A DNA stretch of 26,026 nt from Clostridia bacterium. Lineage in GTDB: Bacteria > Bacillota_A > Clostridia > Oscillospirales > CAG-272. How positions within the stretch are numbered: the first letter of the stretch is position 1; each line of letters begins with the position of its first letter. The stretch covers positions 1 through 26,026 of the forward strand of contig JAGBRZ010000127.1 in the NCBI GenBank assembly GCA_017632155.1. The letters are read 5' to 3'. The notes beneath the pieces were generated by a model. That model worked only from the letters and a program-made list of their open reading frames with translations. It did no database searches and was not told the origin of the DNA. A program made the position numbers and the translations under genes. Below, in pieces: positions 15,092-22,882 of the stretch.

Positions 15092-16114
15092 ATGAGCTTT
15101 CCGTCATCTTTCACCCTGTGTGACAACGTTTTACGCATAAACTCCATCGGTCACCCCGAAATCAAGAAGTCGGATGGCTTCATTTTTGCGCTGAACGGGC
15201 ATTTTATGCTCCACGATGGCGGAAAATACGGTACGGATTGCCTCCGGCATCTGCTTGCGCTCCGCGAAGCGGCGGGAGTTGAGGTGCTGCACTTCGATTG
15301 GATAATTTCGCATTTCCACGTCGATCATGTCGGCGCGCCGCTTGAAAACGTCGTCCGCGATCCTCGGTTCGCCATCGATCGCATCATTATGCCGCCCGTC
15401 AATGCACTCCCCGAGGGTATGATCCATGTTTCTCGCGATTATACAAAAGAAATTCTCGAGGTTGTCCGCGACTTTCATCCAAACGCCGAAGTGACGGTGA
15501 TCCCCTTTTATTCCGACTGCAAAAAGACCTTTTTCTATAATTTTGGCGGCACGGAGATCGAAATTCTTCCCGCGGATACCGATTGGGCATCGCCCGAGCT
15601 GCTCCGTAAGATCGCAACGCAGTATTTTTGCACCGAGGACGTCTTCTTCCGCAAGGTGCAGATGTACGTTGTCAATATATCCTCGATCTGGTTCATCATC
15701 CGCCACGGCGGCAAGAAGCTCGTCTTCACGGGCGACAGCCCCAAGCGCACGCGCTTTATGACCGACGAGGGATTCGACCGAATGGTCGCGCTTTACGGCG
15801 ATAAGATTGCAAAGCCCGACCTCTTCAAATGGCCGCACCACGGTCAGGCGGAGGACGAGGCGGACACCGCCGTCCACGACTTGATCGACCCCGATTACAT
15901 ACTCACCACCACCCCCGACGAGGGAGCAAGCGTGACCTACGCGCGTTCCTTCCCCGATTTCCGCGCCAAATTCGTCAATTCCTGCAACGAGGACGTCATC
16001 ATAACGGTGCCCGACGAGGGTGAGATGACCGTTGTGGGTGGCGAGTGGGGAGTCAATCAAGGGGAGTATTTTGTGCTGGATATTCCGGGGAAGAAAAAAG
16101 TGGTCAGTGATTAG
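15092..16114 (+). CDS. MBL-fold metallo-hydrolase, copy 1
   Basis: A 340-residue metallo-beta-lactamase-fold enzyme. The ATG at 15092 follows GAAAGGAGCAAAAA; the longer in-frame reading from 14948 would translate the leader repeat. Metal ligands are visible: HFHVDH (74-79), the Asp of TGDSPKRT (215) and PHHGQ (His249-His250). The PHHG motif resembles ComEC/Rec2-type MBL domains, but no membrane segments are present. Substrate unknown. It is a close paralogue of the next gene. Its last residues (VVSD) and stop lie inside a 7-bp tandem repeat array (16100-16132), so the C-terminus appears to have been altered by repeat insertion. Confidence 0.88.
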   Translation: MSFPSSFTLCDNVLRINSIGHPEIKKSDGFIFALNGHFMLHDGGKYGTDCLRHLLALREAAGVEVLHFDWIISHFHVDHVGAPLENVVRDPRFAIDRIIMPPVNALPEGMIHVSRDYTKEILEVVRDFHPNAEVTVIPFYSDCKKTFFYNFGGTEIEILPADTDWASPELLRKIATQYFCTEDVFFRKVQMYVVNISSIWFIIRHGGKKLVFTGDSPKRTRFMTDEGFDRMVALYGDKIAKPDLFKWPHHGQAEDEADTAVHDLIDPDYILTTTPDEGASVTYARSFPDFRAKFVNSCNEDVIITVPDEGEMTVVGGEWGVNQGEYFVLDIPGKKKVVSD

Positions 16115-16132
16115 TGGACAGTGGACAGAAAG
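16100..16132 (+). repeat. GTGGACA-type heptad array overlapping a gene end
   Basis: Four 7-bp units (GTGGTCA, GTGATTA, GTGGACA, GTGGACA) followed by GAAAG. The same heptads and the same GAAAG border form the terminal repeats of the element at 22879-23087. The stop codon of the MBL gene (16112-16114) lies inside. Confidence 0.85.
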
Positions 16133-16190
16133 ACGCGATTTGTTTTCGAAAATCACAATATCCCAATAATCAATCTTCCCCAAGAATATA

Positions 16191-16280
16191 TTTAATAAAA
16201 TTGCTTTTCGCTCCGCGAAAAGCTACCGAACCTTTTCCCTTTTCCCTTTTACCTATTACCTATTACCTTGAATTTCCCCC
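16191..16280 (+). repeat. Leader repeat, copy 3
   Basis: TTTAATAAAATT is followed by a 9-bp hairpin (16203-16211 with 16215-16223, loop TCC), then CTACCGAACC and a clear 7-bp-period tract (CCCTTTT twice, ACCTATT twice), ending before the GAAAGGAA of the second MBL gene. Same order of parts as at 13794 and 14997. Confidence 0.75.
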
Positions 16281-16301
16281 TATCGAAAGGAATAAAATAA
16301 A

Positions 16302-17318
16302 ATGAACTCTGTTTTCCCACAGGATTTCACGCTCCGTGACGGCTTGCTTCGCATGATTTGCCTTGCGCATCCCGAGGTTACCAAGTCGGACGGATTTATA
16401 TTTGCACTCAATGGTCATTATATCCTCCACGATGGCGGTATGACCAAGACCTCGTTCGCGCTTGAGGCACTTCTTAAACTCCGCGAGGCGGAGGGCGCCC
16501 AAGTCCTGCATTTTGATTGGTTTATCTCGCATTATCACGTTGACCACGTCTGCGGCCCGATGGAGTGCGTTATCCGCGATCCCCGCTTTGCGATAGATAC
16601 CGTTGTTCTTCCTCCCCATAACGCGCTCCCCGAGGATATGCCGCACGGCGACTCGAAGTACAGCCCAAAGATCGAGGCGGCTCTGCGCGAGTGTCACCCG
16701 AACGTAAAGAGGATCGAGGTGCATTATCATTCGGAAGATCCCTCGACCATCCTTTACAATTTCGGCGGCGCGGAGATCGAGATCCTGCCCCCCGACACCG
16801 ATTGGGCGCGCGACCGCGAGCTTCGCGAGCTCATCGCAAACGCGTATTTTGACACCGACAATATCTATGACCCCAAGGTTCCCACCTCGGTCGGCAACGC
16901 GGCATCGATCTGGTATCTCATCAGATACGCGGGCAGAAAGATCCTCTTCACGGGCGACAGTATGAAGCGCACTCGCGGCATCACAGAGGAGAGCGTTGAC
17001 AGAATGTGGGCGATTTATAAGGACAAAATCGGCAGCCCCGACGTTGCAAAATGGCCGCACCACGGTCAGGCGCGCGACAACGCCGACCTCGTTATGCACG
17101 AAATGGACCCGGATTACATACTCACAACAACTAATTGTGAAAGCGCAAGCGTGCGCTACGCAGAGGCTTTCCCCGACCACAAAACAAGATTTTTCAACTC
17201 TGCTGACCGTGATGTTATCATCGAAGTCACGGGCGAAGGCGCGCTTGAGGTCGCGGGCGGTTTTGAGGGTGTTAATCCCGGTGAATACTATATTATGACA
17301 AGTGGAAAGATCAAATAA
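16302..17318 (+). CDS. MBL-fold metallo-hydrolase, copy 2
   Basis: A 338-residue paralogue of the preceding enzyme, similar along the whole length (for example HFDWFISHYHVDHVCGP against HFDWIISHFHVDHVGAP). Ligands are present: HYHVDH (77-82), TGDSMKRT and PHHGQ. The ATG follows GAAAGGAATAAAATAAA. Both copies keep all metal ligands, so both are probably active, perhaps on different substrates. The stop lies 1 bp before the preferred start of the U32 gene, so the two are coupled. The substrate cannot be told from sequence. Confidence 0.88.
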   Translation: MNSVFPQDFTLRDGLLRMICLAHPEVTKSDGFIFALNGHYILHDGGMTKTSFALEALLKLREAEGAQVLHFDWFISHYHVDHVCGPMECVIRDPRFAIDTVVLPPHNALPEDMPHGDSKYSPKIEAALRECHPNVKRIEVHYHSEDPSTILYNFGGAEIEILPPDTDWARDRELRELIANAYFDTDNIYDPKVPTSVGNAASIWYLIRYAGRKILFTGDSMKRTRGITEESVDRMWAIYKDKIGSPDVAKWPHHGQARDNADLVMHEMDPDYILTTTNCESASVRYAEAFPDHKTRFFNSADRDVIIEVTGEGALEVAGGFEGVNPGEYYIMTSGKIK

Positions 17319-17319
17319 A

Positions 17320-18609
17320 ATGGAAAAGAAACTTATTCTCCCCGAGGTGCTTGCACCTGCGGGCAACTTTGAAAAGCTCCGCGCGGCGGTTCGCTTCGGC
17401 GCGGACGCGGTGTATCTTGCGGGACGCCGCTTCGGAATGCGCCAGGCTTCCGAAAATTTCTCGCTCGAAGAGCTCGCCGAGGCGGCTGAATATATGCACT
17501 CGCGCGGCAAAAAGATGTACCTGACGGTAAATATCCTCCCCCACGGGCCCGAATATCCCGCTCTGCGCGAGTTTATCCGCGAGTGCGCGAAGATCGACAT
17601 CGACGGCTACATCGTCGCCGACCTTGGCGTCATCGCGATGATAAAGGAGATCAATCCCGGGGCGGATATCCATATCTCGACTCAGGCAAGCATCGTAAGC
17701 CCCGAGGCGGCGCTTGAGTACATCAAGCTCGGCGCGACCCGACTTGTGCTTGCGCGTGAGCTTTCCTTAAGGGAGATCCGCGCGATCCGCGACCGCATCC
17801 CCGAGCATATTGAGCTCGAGGCGTTCGTTCACGGCTCAATGTGCGTTTCATACAGCGGAAGATGTATGCTTTCGGATTTTATGGTCAACCGCAGCGCAAA
17901 CCACGGCGCGTGCGCGCAGCCTTGTAGATGGAATTACAAGATCGTCGAGGAAAAACGCCCCGACGAGGCAATGCCCATCGTTGAAACCGATGAGGGCACG
18001 TTCATTATGTCCTCGAAGGATATGTGTATGATAAACCACGTCGGGGAGCTTGTCGACGCGGGAATTTCGTCCTTCAAGCTTGAGGGACGAGTCAGATCGG
18101 CGTACTATGCCGCCGTTGTGACGAATGCCTACCGCATCGCGCTTGACGGACTCCGCGATTTCGTCGAGGCGGGTGGGAATATGCTCGATTACGTCCCCGA
18201 TCCCGCGCTTTACGCCGAGGTCGACAGCGTTTCGCACCGCGAGTACGCAACGGGATTCTATTTCGATAACCCCCGCGAGGATTCAAAGCTCGTCACTCAG
18301 CCCGGCTATATGCGTGAAAAGGCGTATCTCGCCGTCGCCGAGGATTTCGACGAGCCGATGCCCGAAAATCTCAAGGCTATCGAGGTAAATGATGAAGGCA
18401 AGCTTTACCGCTTCCGTCAGAGAAATAAGCTCGTTCAGGGTATGACCGCAGAGCTGCTCACCCCCGGTAAGGTCGGCAAGCCTTTCACCGTCGCCGAGCT
18501 TTATGACGGAGAGGGAGTCGCTGTCGAATCCGCGCCGCATCCGTCGCGCATTTTCTATACGAGAGTGCCGTTTGAGGTTAAAGAGGGCGATATTCTGAGA
18601 GCGGAATAA
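17320..18609 (+). CDS. U32 family peptidase / tRNA hydroxylation protein (TrhP-like)
   Basis: A 429-residue U32-family protein. The ATG at 17320 lies 10 nt after GGAAAG; a GTG at 17302 is in frame but overlaps the upstream gene. Family features are the start LAPAGNFEKLRAAVRFGADAVYLAG, HISTQASI, and the U32 signature region ELEAFVHGSMCVSYSGRC with further cysteines (HGACAQPC) that could hold a metal cluster. A C-terminal beta domain is present from about residue 340. Length fits the YegQ/TrhP branch, which takes part in 5-hydroxyuridine formation at the tRNA wobble base, rather than a secreted collagenase; this is inferred from length and lack of a signal peptide. Confidence 0.88.
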   Translation: MEKKLILPEVLAPAGNFEKLRAAVRFGADAVYLAGRRFGMRQASENFSLEELAEAAEYMHSRGKKMYLTVNILPHGPEYPALREFIRECAKIDIDGYIVADLGVIAMIKEINPGADIHISTQASIVSPEAALEYIKLGATRLVLARELSLREIRAIRDRIPEHIELEAFVHGSMCVSYSGRCMLSDFMVNRSANHGACAQPCRWNYKIVEEKRPDEAMPIVETDEGTFIMSSKDMCMINHVGELVDAGISSFKLEGRVRSAYYAAVVTNAYRIALDGLRDFVEAGGNMLDYVPDPALYAEVDSVSHREYATGFYFDNPREDSKLVTQPGYMREKAYLAVAEDFDEPMPENLKAIEVNDEGKLYRFRQRNKLVQGMTAELLTPGKVGKPFTVAELYDGEGVAVESAPHPSRIFYTRVPFEVKEGDILRAE

Positions 18610-18643
18610 TAAAAAGTGCACTCTGAACTAAAAAGGAGCTATT

Positions 18644-19528
18644 ATGTACGAATTCATCCAAATCATCACCGCCGTGATCTACGGCTTGGTCGAGGGCATC
18701 ACCGAGTGGTTGCCTGTCAGCTCGACGGGGCATCTGATCCTCCTTGACGAATTTCTTTCCTTCTCGCTTGCGCCCGACGCGGTGTTTACTGCCGAGTTTT
18801 GCGAGATGTTCGACGTCGTTATTCAGCTCGGCGCGATTCTTGCCGTTGTCGTGACATATTTTTCACGTCTATGGCCGCTCGATCCGAAGAAGGGAAAGGG
18901 CGAGAACATAAGGATTTGGAAGCTTTGGGGCAAGGTACTTATCGCTTCGGTTCCCGCCGCGCTTGCGGGGATCGTTTTCGACAAGATCCTTGAGAAGATC
19001 TCGGGCAAGGACATCGACGGTTGGCTTTATAACGCGCCCGTTGTCGTTGCCGCGCTGATAATTTACGGCGTTTTCTTCATTCTTATCGAAAAATTCAACA
19101 AGAAAAAGGCTGTGGTCGAGTCGGTGGACGACATTACGATCAAGCAGTCCTTTGCGATCGGCGTGTTCCAGATGCTTGCCATCATCCCCGGCACGTCGCG
19201 TTCGGGATCGACCATCCTCGGCTCAATGATGATCGGACTTTCGCGCACCGCGGCGGCTGAATTTTCCTTCTTCATGGCGATCCCCGCAATGGCGGGCGCA
19301 AGCGCGATCAAGGCGCTCGGATTCGTTTCCTACGTTGTCGAGATGAACGTAAGCGTTCCCGCACTCGCGTGGATCATCCTCGCTGTCGGATGTGCGGTTG
19401 CCTTTGCGGTTTCGATGGTTGCAATCAAGTTCCTCACCGATTTCGTCAAGCGTCACAGCTTCATCCCCTTCGGCGTTTACCGAATTCTGCTCGGCGTGGC
19501 GCTGATCGTATGGTTTTTGGTTAAATGA
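18644..19528 (+). CDS. uppP: Undecaprenyl-diphosphatase
   Basis: Integral membrane enzyme of 294 residues that removes a phosphate from undecaprenyl diphosphate, recycling the lipid carrier for peptidoglycan and other wall polymers; it is also linked to bacitracin tolerance. The two signature motifs are intact: EGITEWLPVSSTGH near residues 17-30 and PGTSRSGSTI near 184-193. About eight membrane helices fit the BacA/UppP family and the length is normal. The ribosome site AAAAAGGAG precedes the ATG. The stop overlaps the start of rnmV (ATGA). Confidence 0.96.
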   Translation: MYEFIQIITAVIYGLVEGITEWLPVSSTGHLILLDEFLSFSLAPDAVFTAEFCEMFDVVIQLGAILAVVVTYFSRLWPLDPKKGKGENIRIWKLWGKVLIASVPAALAGIVFDKILEKISGKDIDGWLYNAPVVVAALIIYGVFFILIEKFNKKKAVVESVDDITIKQSFAIGVFQMLAIIPGTSRSGSTILGSMMIGLSRTAAAEFSFFMAIPAMAGASAIKALGFVSYVVEMNVSVPALAWIILAVGCAVAFAVSMVAIKFLTDFVKRHSFIPFGVYRILLGVALIVWFLVK

Positions 19529-20136
19529 ATGATAAATTAAAGATCCCCTACCCCGTGATCGTGGAGGGGAAGTATGACAAATTGCGCCTTTCGTCGGTCA
19601 TCGAGGCGCAGATAATAGCGACGGATGGCTTCGGGATCTTCAAAAATCACGAGCGCGCCGCGCTTTTGCGAGCTTTGGCGCGAAAAACGCCGCTCATCGT
19701 GCTGACCGATCCCGACGGCGCGGGCAGACTGATCCGCTCGCACATTTCGGGGATTTTGCCCAAGGACAAGATAATTTGCCTCCACATCCCGAAGATCGAG
19801 GGCAAGGAAAAACGTAAAAAAGAGGCATCCGCCGAGGGCTTTCTCGGCGTTGAGGGCGTTGAAAGAGAATTAATTTATAACCTCTTTTTGCCCTATACAA
19901 ACCCCGATATGACGCGAAATATCGAGGAAAATCCGCTCACTCCCGCCATTCTTTGTCGCGACGGGCTCACTGGCGCACCCGATAGTCAAGCGAAACGCGA
20001 CGCCGTCGGCGCCACCTTTGGGCTCCCCGGCGGAATGAACGCCAAAGCCTTCCTCGCCGCGGTCAAATGCGTGGCGAGCTATGAGGAGTATCTTGTCGCG
20101 CTTCGCGCGAATGATAATCCACCTTCGGCGGAATGA
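19525..20136 (+). CDS. rnmV: Ribonuclease M5 (5S rRNA maturation), with repeat-derived C-terminus
   Basis: Toprim-type nuclease of 203 residues that matures 5S rRNA precursor in low-GC Gram-positives. Toprim features are the Glu of VIVEGKYDK and the Asp pair of LTDPDGAG; the C-terminal DUF4093-like region includes KRDAVGATFGLPGGMNAKAFLAAV. The start overlaps the uppP stop. The last dozen residues (about ALRANDNPPSAE) are encoded by the first units of a tandem hairpin array (20097-20203). The native stop therefore seems to have been replaced when the array formed or expanded. No rRNA gene is nearby. Confidence 0.9.
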   Translation: MNDKLKIPYPVIVEGKYDKLRLSSVIEAQIIATDGFGIFKNHERAALLRALARKTPLIVLTDPDGAGRLIRSHISGILPKDKIICLHIPKIEGKEKRKKEASAEGFLGVEGVERELIYNLFLPYTNPDMTRNIEENPLTPAILCRDGLTGAPDSQAKRDAVGATFGLPGGMNAKAFLAAVKCVASYEEYLVALRANDNPPSAE

Positions 20137-20203
20137 TAATCTGCTTCGCAGAATGATAATCGGCTTGCGCCGAATGATAGTTCGCCTGCGGCGAAATGAC
20201 AAT
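20097..20203 (+). repeat. Tandem array of five small hairpins with covarying stems
   Basis: Five units of 20-22 bp. Linkers AATGATAAT (20110, 20132, 20152), AATGATAGT (20173) and AATGACAAT (20195) alternate with short stems: CGCGC/GCGCG, CCACC/GGCGG, CTGC/GCAG, CGGC/GCCG, TCGCC/GGCGA, with 3-4 nt loops (TTC three times, TTGC, TGC). Stem sequences change while pairing is kept. The array covers the rnmV 3' end and stops 5 bp before the larger element at 20209. Confidence 0.85.
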
Positions 20204-20208
20204 AGCGG

Positions 20209-20391
20209 GAAGTTTTGATCGAACTTTTTCAAAAGTTCGCAGAGCTCGAGACGGAGTCTCGAACTAATGCGAGACCTTCAGGTCTCGCTACCGTGCTTCA
20301 AAAAGACGAAGCTTGCTTCGGCTTTTTGGACAGAGTCAATACTTCCCGAATGTAGGGAAGTATTGATCTATGTCACCCCGCGCACAGGCGC
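20209..20391 (+). repeat. Structured intergenic element, copy 1
   Basis: About 183 bp containing consecutive hairpins: 20221-20238, 20246-20262 (7 bp, loop GGA), 20269-20288 (8 bp, loop TTCA), 20299-20328 (13-pair stem with one mismatch), 20337-20365 (11 bp, loop GAATGTA) and a short GCGC stem at the end. An inverted copy lies at 21028-21216. At least seven base pairs in the stems differ between copies with both partners changed. No coding potential was seen; this fills most of the gap between rnmV and the hypothetical gene. Confidence 0.88.
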
Positions 20392-20433
20392 AAACTAACC
20401 GAATAATTCATCAAAAACAAGTCTTTAAACGAG

Positions 20434-20838
20434 GTGATTCCAATTAAAATTTTTGTCGCTTACGAAGGTATGTCACCGGATAAATTTGAAAGCTACATTG
20501 TCCAAAAGGATTGGCGCGACGTAATCGTTGAACAAAACGGGCGTTACTATATTATTGAAATAATCACGCCGGAACGACTTGTGCTTGACTACAAATCTAC
20601 CGTAGAAAGCGGTGAAACCGCCATAATTAATTTGCCGACCGTTATAGCAGACAGCGTTTCAAAGGAGCGAGTCATTGAATTGCTATTGAACGTTGATCCC
20701 TCTTGGTTTGGCGTGCTGACACCGATAGATTTTAACTCCAAATACATCATCACCGCATATCCGCATTTCGCAAAGATCGAGAATTTGACCTGCATATACG
20801 ATTCGGAAGCCGAACGCTCAGTTTTGGCGGACAGATGA
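20434..20838 (+). CDS. Hypothetical protein between inverted structured elements
   Basis: A soluble protein of up to 134 residues with no recognised family, no signal peptide and no membrane segment. The start is uncertain: the GTG at 20434 lies inside the best ribosome-like sequence GAGGTGAT, which would be better spaced for an ATT at 20443. It is therefore either a weakly started gene or the remnant of a longer one. Codon use is AT-richer than the neighbouring uppP and rnmV genes. It stands alone between two inverted copies of a ~185-bp element. Acquisition together with those elements is possible but unproven. Confidence 0.5.
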   Translation: MIPIKIFVAYEGMSPDKFESYIVQKDWRDVIVEQNGRYYIIEIITPERLVLDYKSTVESGETAIINLPTVIADSVSKERVIELLLNVDPSWFGVLTPIDFNSKYIITAYPHFAKIENLTCIYDSEAERSVLADR

Positions 20839-21027
20839 TAAACGATATTCAGAAAGCTAAACAATAAGGTTCGCGCTCTCCTACTCCTCCCTCCGGTTCA
20901 CGGAGGGAGGGCGGGAGGGAGGTCCCGATTTAAAATATGCAAAATTATAGGATATCGACCTCGGATATGTGCGGGCACAAAATTACCTGTTTGATCCCGC
21001 AGAAGGCACAAACACTCTATAGAAATT
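20839..21027 (+). other. Non-coding spacer with CCTCC/GGAGG hairpin
   Basis: No gene is visible. A perfect 10-bp hairpin, CCTCCCTCCG (20886-20895) with CGGAGGGAGG (20901-20910) and loop GTTCA, is followed by further GGGAGG runs but no T tract. It is not a standard terminator. The rest is unremarkable up to the second structured element. Confidence 0.65.
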
Positions 21028-21216
21028 GCGCGCCCGAAGAGCGCGAGGGGTGACAGAGCGCAATACTTCCCTACATTCGGGAAGTATTGACTCTGTCCAA
21101 ACTTCAGAAGCAGAGCTTCAGAAGTTTGAAGCAGTAGCGAGAGCTGAAGCTCTCGCATTAGTACGAGGCTCTGCCTCGTGCTCCGCAAACTTTTGAAAAA
21201 GTTTGATCAAAACTTC
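21028..21216 (-). repeat. Structured intergenic element, copy 2 (inverted)
   Basis: On the minus strand this is a second copy of the element at 20209-20391. It shares GAAGTTTTGATC at one end, the identical stem CAATACTTCCC/GGGAAGTATTG (21061-21089), GGACAGAGT and TGTCACCCC. The variable stems differ but still pair, for example ACGAGGC/GCCTCGT with loop AGA where copy 1 has TCGAGAC/GTCTCGA. It ends 36 bp before the glycerophosphodiesterase start. Confidence 0.88.
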
Positions 21217-21251
21217 AAGCTGAATATAATTTTGAAAAGGAATATAAAGTT

Positions 21252-21956
21252 ATGAAAAAATTCTGTGCACATCGCGGTCTTTCCAAGCTGATGCCCGAGA
21301 ACACTTTGCCCGCTTTTGCGGCGGCGCTTGCGCTCGGCGCGGATGAGATCGAATTCGATATCAGACTCACCAAGGATCAAAAACTCATCGTTTCCCACGA
21401 CGGCACTCTTGAGCGCATTTCCGACGGCGAGGGCAAGCTCAAAGAAAAGACTCTCGACGAGCTTCTCGCGCTTAATATCGGCGTCAAGCACGGCTGGGAG
21501 GTCGGTTTTTGCACCGCTGAGGAGGTCTTTGAGCAGTTTGCAAACAAGATCGTCTTCAATATACACCTCAAGGAGCACGGCGAGGATGGGTATCTGATTC
21601 GCGAACTCGTAAAATTGGTTGAAAAATACGATGCTTGGAACAGCGTCTATTTCGCCGGCTCGCCCTCCGAGCTTGAATGGATGGAAAAGGTCGCGCCCGA
21701 GATCCCACGCACCGCTATCCAGCTCCCGAAGGATACCGTTGAGATCTATGAAATGGCAACGAAATACAATTGCACAGGCGTTCAATTCTGGCTTGGAATG
21801 TTCGACGAGGCTCTGATCGAAAAGATGCACGCGGCGGGCATCAACTGCAATCTCTATTATGCCGACACCCCCGAGGACTACGACAAGTATTTCGCAATTG
21901 GCATCGACACGCTTCTCACCAACAGAATGGATCTTGCTAATAAGTACAGAAAATGA
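21252..21956 (+). CDS. Glycerophosphodiester phosphodiesterase
   Basis: A cytoplasmic 234-residue GDPD-family enzyme that hydrolyses glycerophosphodiesters to glycerol-3-phosphate and an alcohol. Catalytic and metal residues are visible: HRG near residue 8, PENTLPAF, EIEFDIRLTKD and VSHDGTLERISDG (catalytic His in HDGTL). Length is normal for the UgpQ-like bacterial form and there is no signal peptide. The ATG follows AAAAGGAATATAAAG. Its stop overlaps the next start (ATGA), linking it with a lipid kinase, so the pair probably acts in phospholipid or glycerolipid turnover. Confidence 0.93.
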   Translation: MKKFCAHRGLSKLMPENTLPAFAAALALGADEIEFDIRLTKDQKLIVSHDGTLERISDGEGKLKEKTLDELLALNIGVKHGWEVGFCTAEEVFEQFANKIVFNIHLKEHGEDGYLIRELVKLVEKYDAWNSVYFAGSPSELEWMEKVAPEIPRTAIQLPKDTVEIYEMATKYNCTGVQFWLGMFDEALIEKMHAAGINCNLYYADTPEDYDKYFAIGIDTLLTNRMDLANKYRK

Positions 21957-22882
21957 AAAACGTAATTCTGATCGTAAATCCCGTTTCGGGAAAACTCAAG
22001 GGCAAAGCCGCGCTCTTTGGCGTTATCGAGGCTTTGTCGGCAAATGACGTTGTCCCCACCGTCCTTTTGACCAAGGGTCGCGGCGATGCTATCCGCCTTG
22101 CGCGCGAGGCGGCGGGACTCAATGCCGAGGGCAGATGCGATGCCGTCCTCTGCTGCGGCGGCGACGGCACGCTCAACGAGGTGCTGACCGGTCTGCGCGA
22201 GGCGCACTCAAAAATGCCCGTCGGATACATCCCCGCGGGCACGACAAATGATTTTGCAAACGGACTCGGACTCCCGCTCGACCCGCCCGAGGCGGCAAGG
22301 GAGATCGCGGAGAATCTCAATCGCGGCAAGCTGCTGAATTTCGACCTCGGCCGCTTCGGCGCGGACAGATATTTCAGCTATATCGCATCATTCGGCGCGT
22401 TTTCCTCACCGTCCTATACCACGCCGCAGTCGGTCAAAAATAACCTCGGCTACCTTGCGTATGTCCTTTCGGGCGTCAACGACTTTTTCAAGATCAAGCC
22501 GATCCGCACCGTCTGCACCACCTCGGAGGGCAGAAGGATAATCTCCGATCTCGCCTTCGGAGCGGTCAGCAACACGCGCTCTGTCGGCGGAGTTGTCAAG
22601 CTCGGCGAGGATGAGGTCGATATGTCGGACGGACTTTTCGAGGTCGTGCTCGTCACAATGCCCAAAGACCCTGCGGAGCTCAGTCAGATCGCAATGGCGG
22701 TCATGCAATCGGATCTGCATAACTCCAAGCTGATAAAATTCTTCCGCACACGCCACGTCACGTTCGAGATGCCGAAGGGCACACCTTGGACCCTCGACGG
22801 TGAAAAGGCGATCTGCCCCGGCAAAGTCACCGTCACAAATGTCCCCAAGGCGGCGAATTTGGTGCTTGATGTGAAGAAGTGA
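21953..22882 (+). CDS. Diacylglycerol/lipid kinase family protein (DagK/YegS type)
   Basis: A 309-residue lipid kinase related to DgkB/YegS. Motifs are IVNPVSGK at the N-terminus, CGGDGTLNEVLTGL (nucleotide-binding GGDGT) and PAGTTNDFANGLGLP, plus a C-terminal beta domain ending DGEKAICPGKVTVTNVPKAANL. It would phosphorylate diacylglycerol or a similar lipid so that it re-enters phospholipid synthesis. It overlaps the glycerophosphodiesterase gene by 4 bp. The stop codon (22880-22882) lies inside the first heptad of the MITE-like element that follows, so that element inserted exactly at the gene end. Confidence 0.93.
   Translation: MKNVILIVNPVSGKLKGKAALFGVIEALSANDVVPTVLLTKGRGDAIRLAREAAGLNAEGRCDAVLCCGGDGTLNEVLTGLREAHSKMPVGYIPAGTTNDFANGLGLPLDPPEAAREIAENLNRGKLLNFDLGRFGADRYFSYIASFGAFSSPSYTTPQSVKNNLGYLAYVLSGVNDFFKIKPIRTVCTTSEGRRIISDLAFGAVSNTRSVGGVVKLGEDEVDMSDGLFEVVLVTMPKDPAELSQIAMAVMQSDLHNSKLIKFFRTRHVTFEMPKGTPWTLDGEKAICPGKVTVTNVPKAANLVLDVKK

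Noticed and set aside
15131..17600. Long minus-strand ORFs (350 and 445 codons) opposite the MBL and U32 genes
   Set aside because: Shadows of well-supported genes. They arise from codon bias on the plus strand and carry no family motif.
20097..20203. CRISPR array
   Set aside because: Units are 20-22 bp with paired variable parts of only 11-13 bp. CRISPR repeats and spacers are longer, spacers do not self-pair, and no cas gene is present.
20209..21216. Integron-type cassette with attC sites
   Set aside because: The two structured elements are in inverted, not direct, orientation, and no integrase or attC-like core sites were seen.
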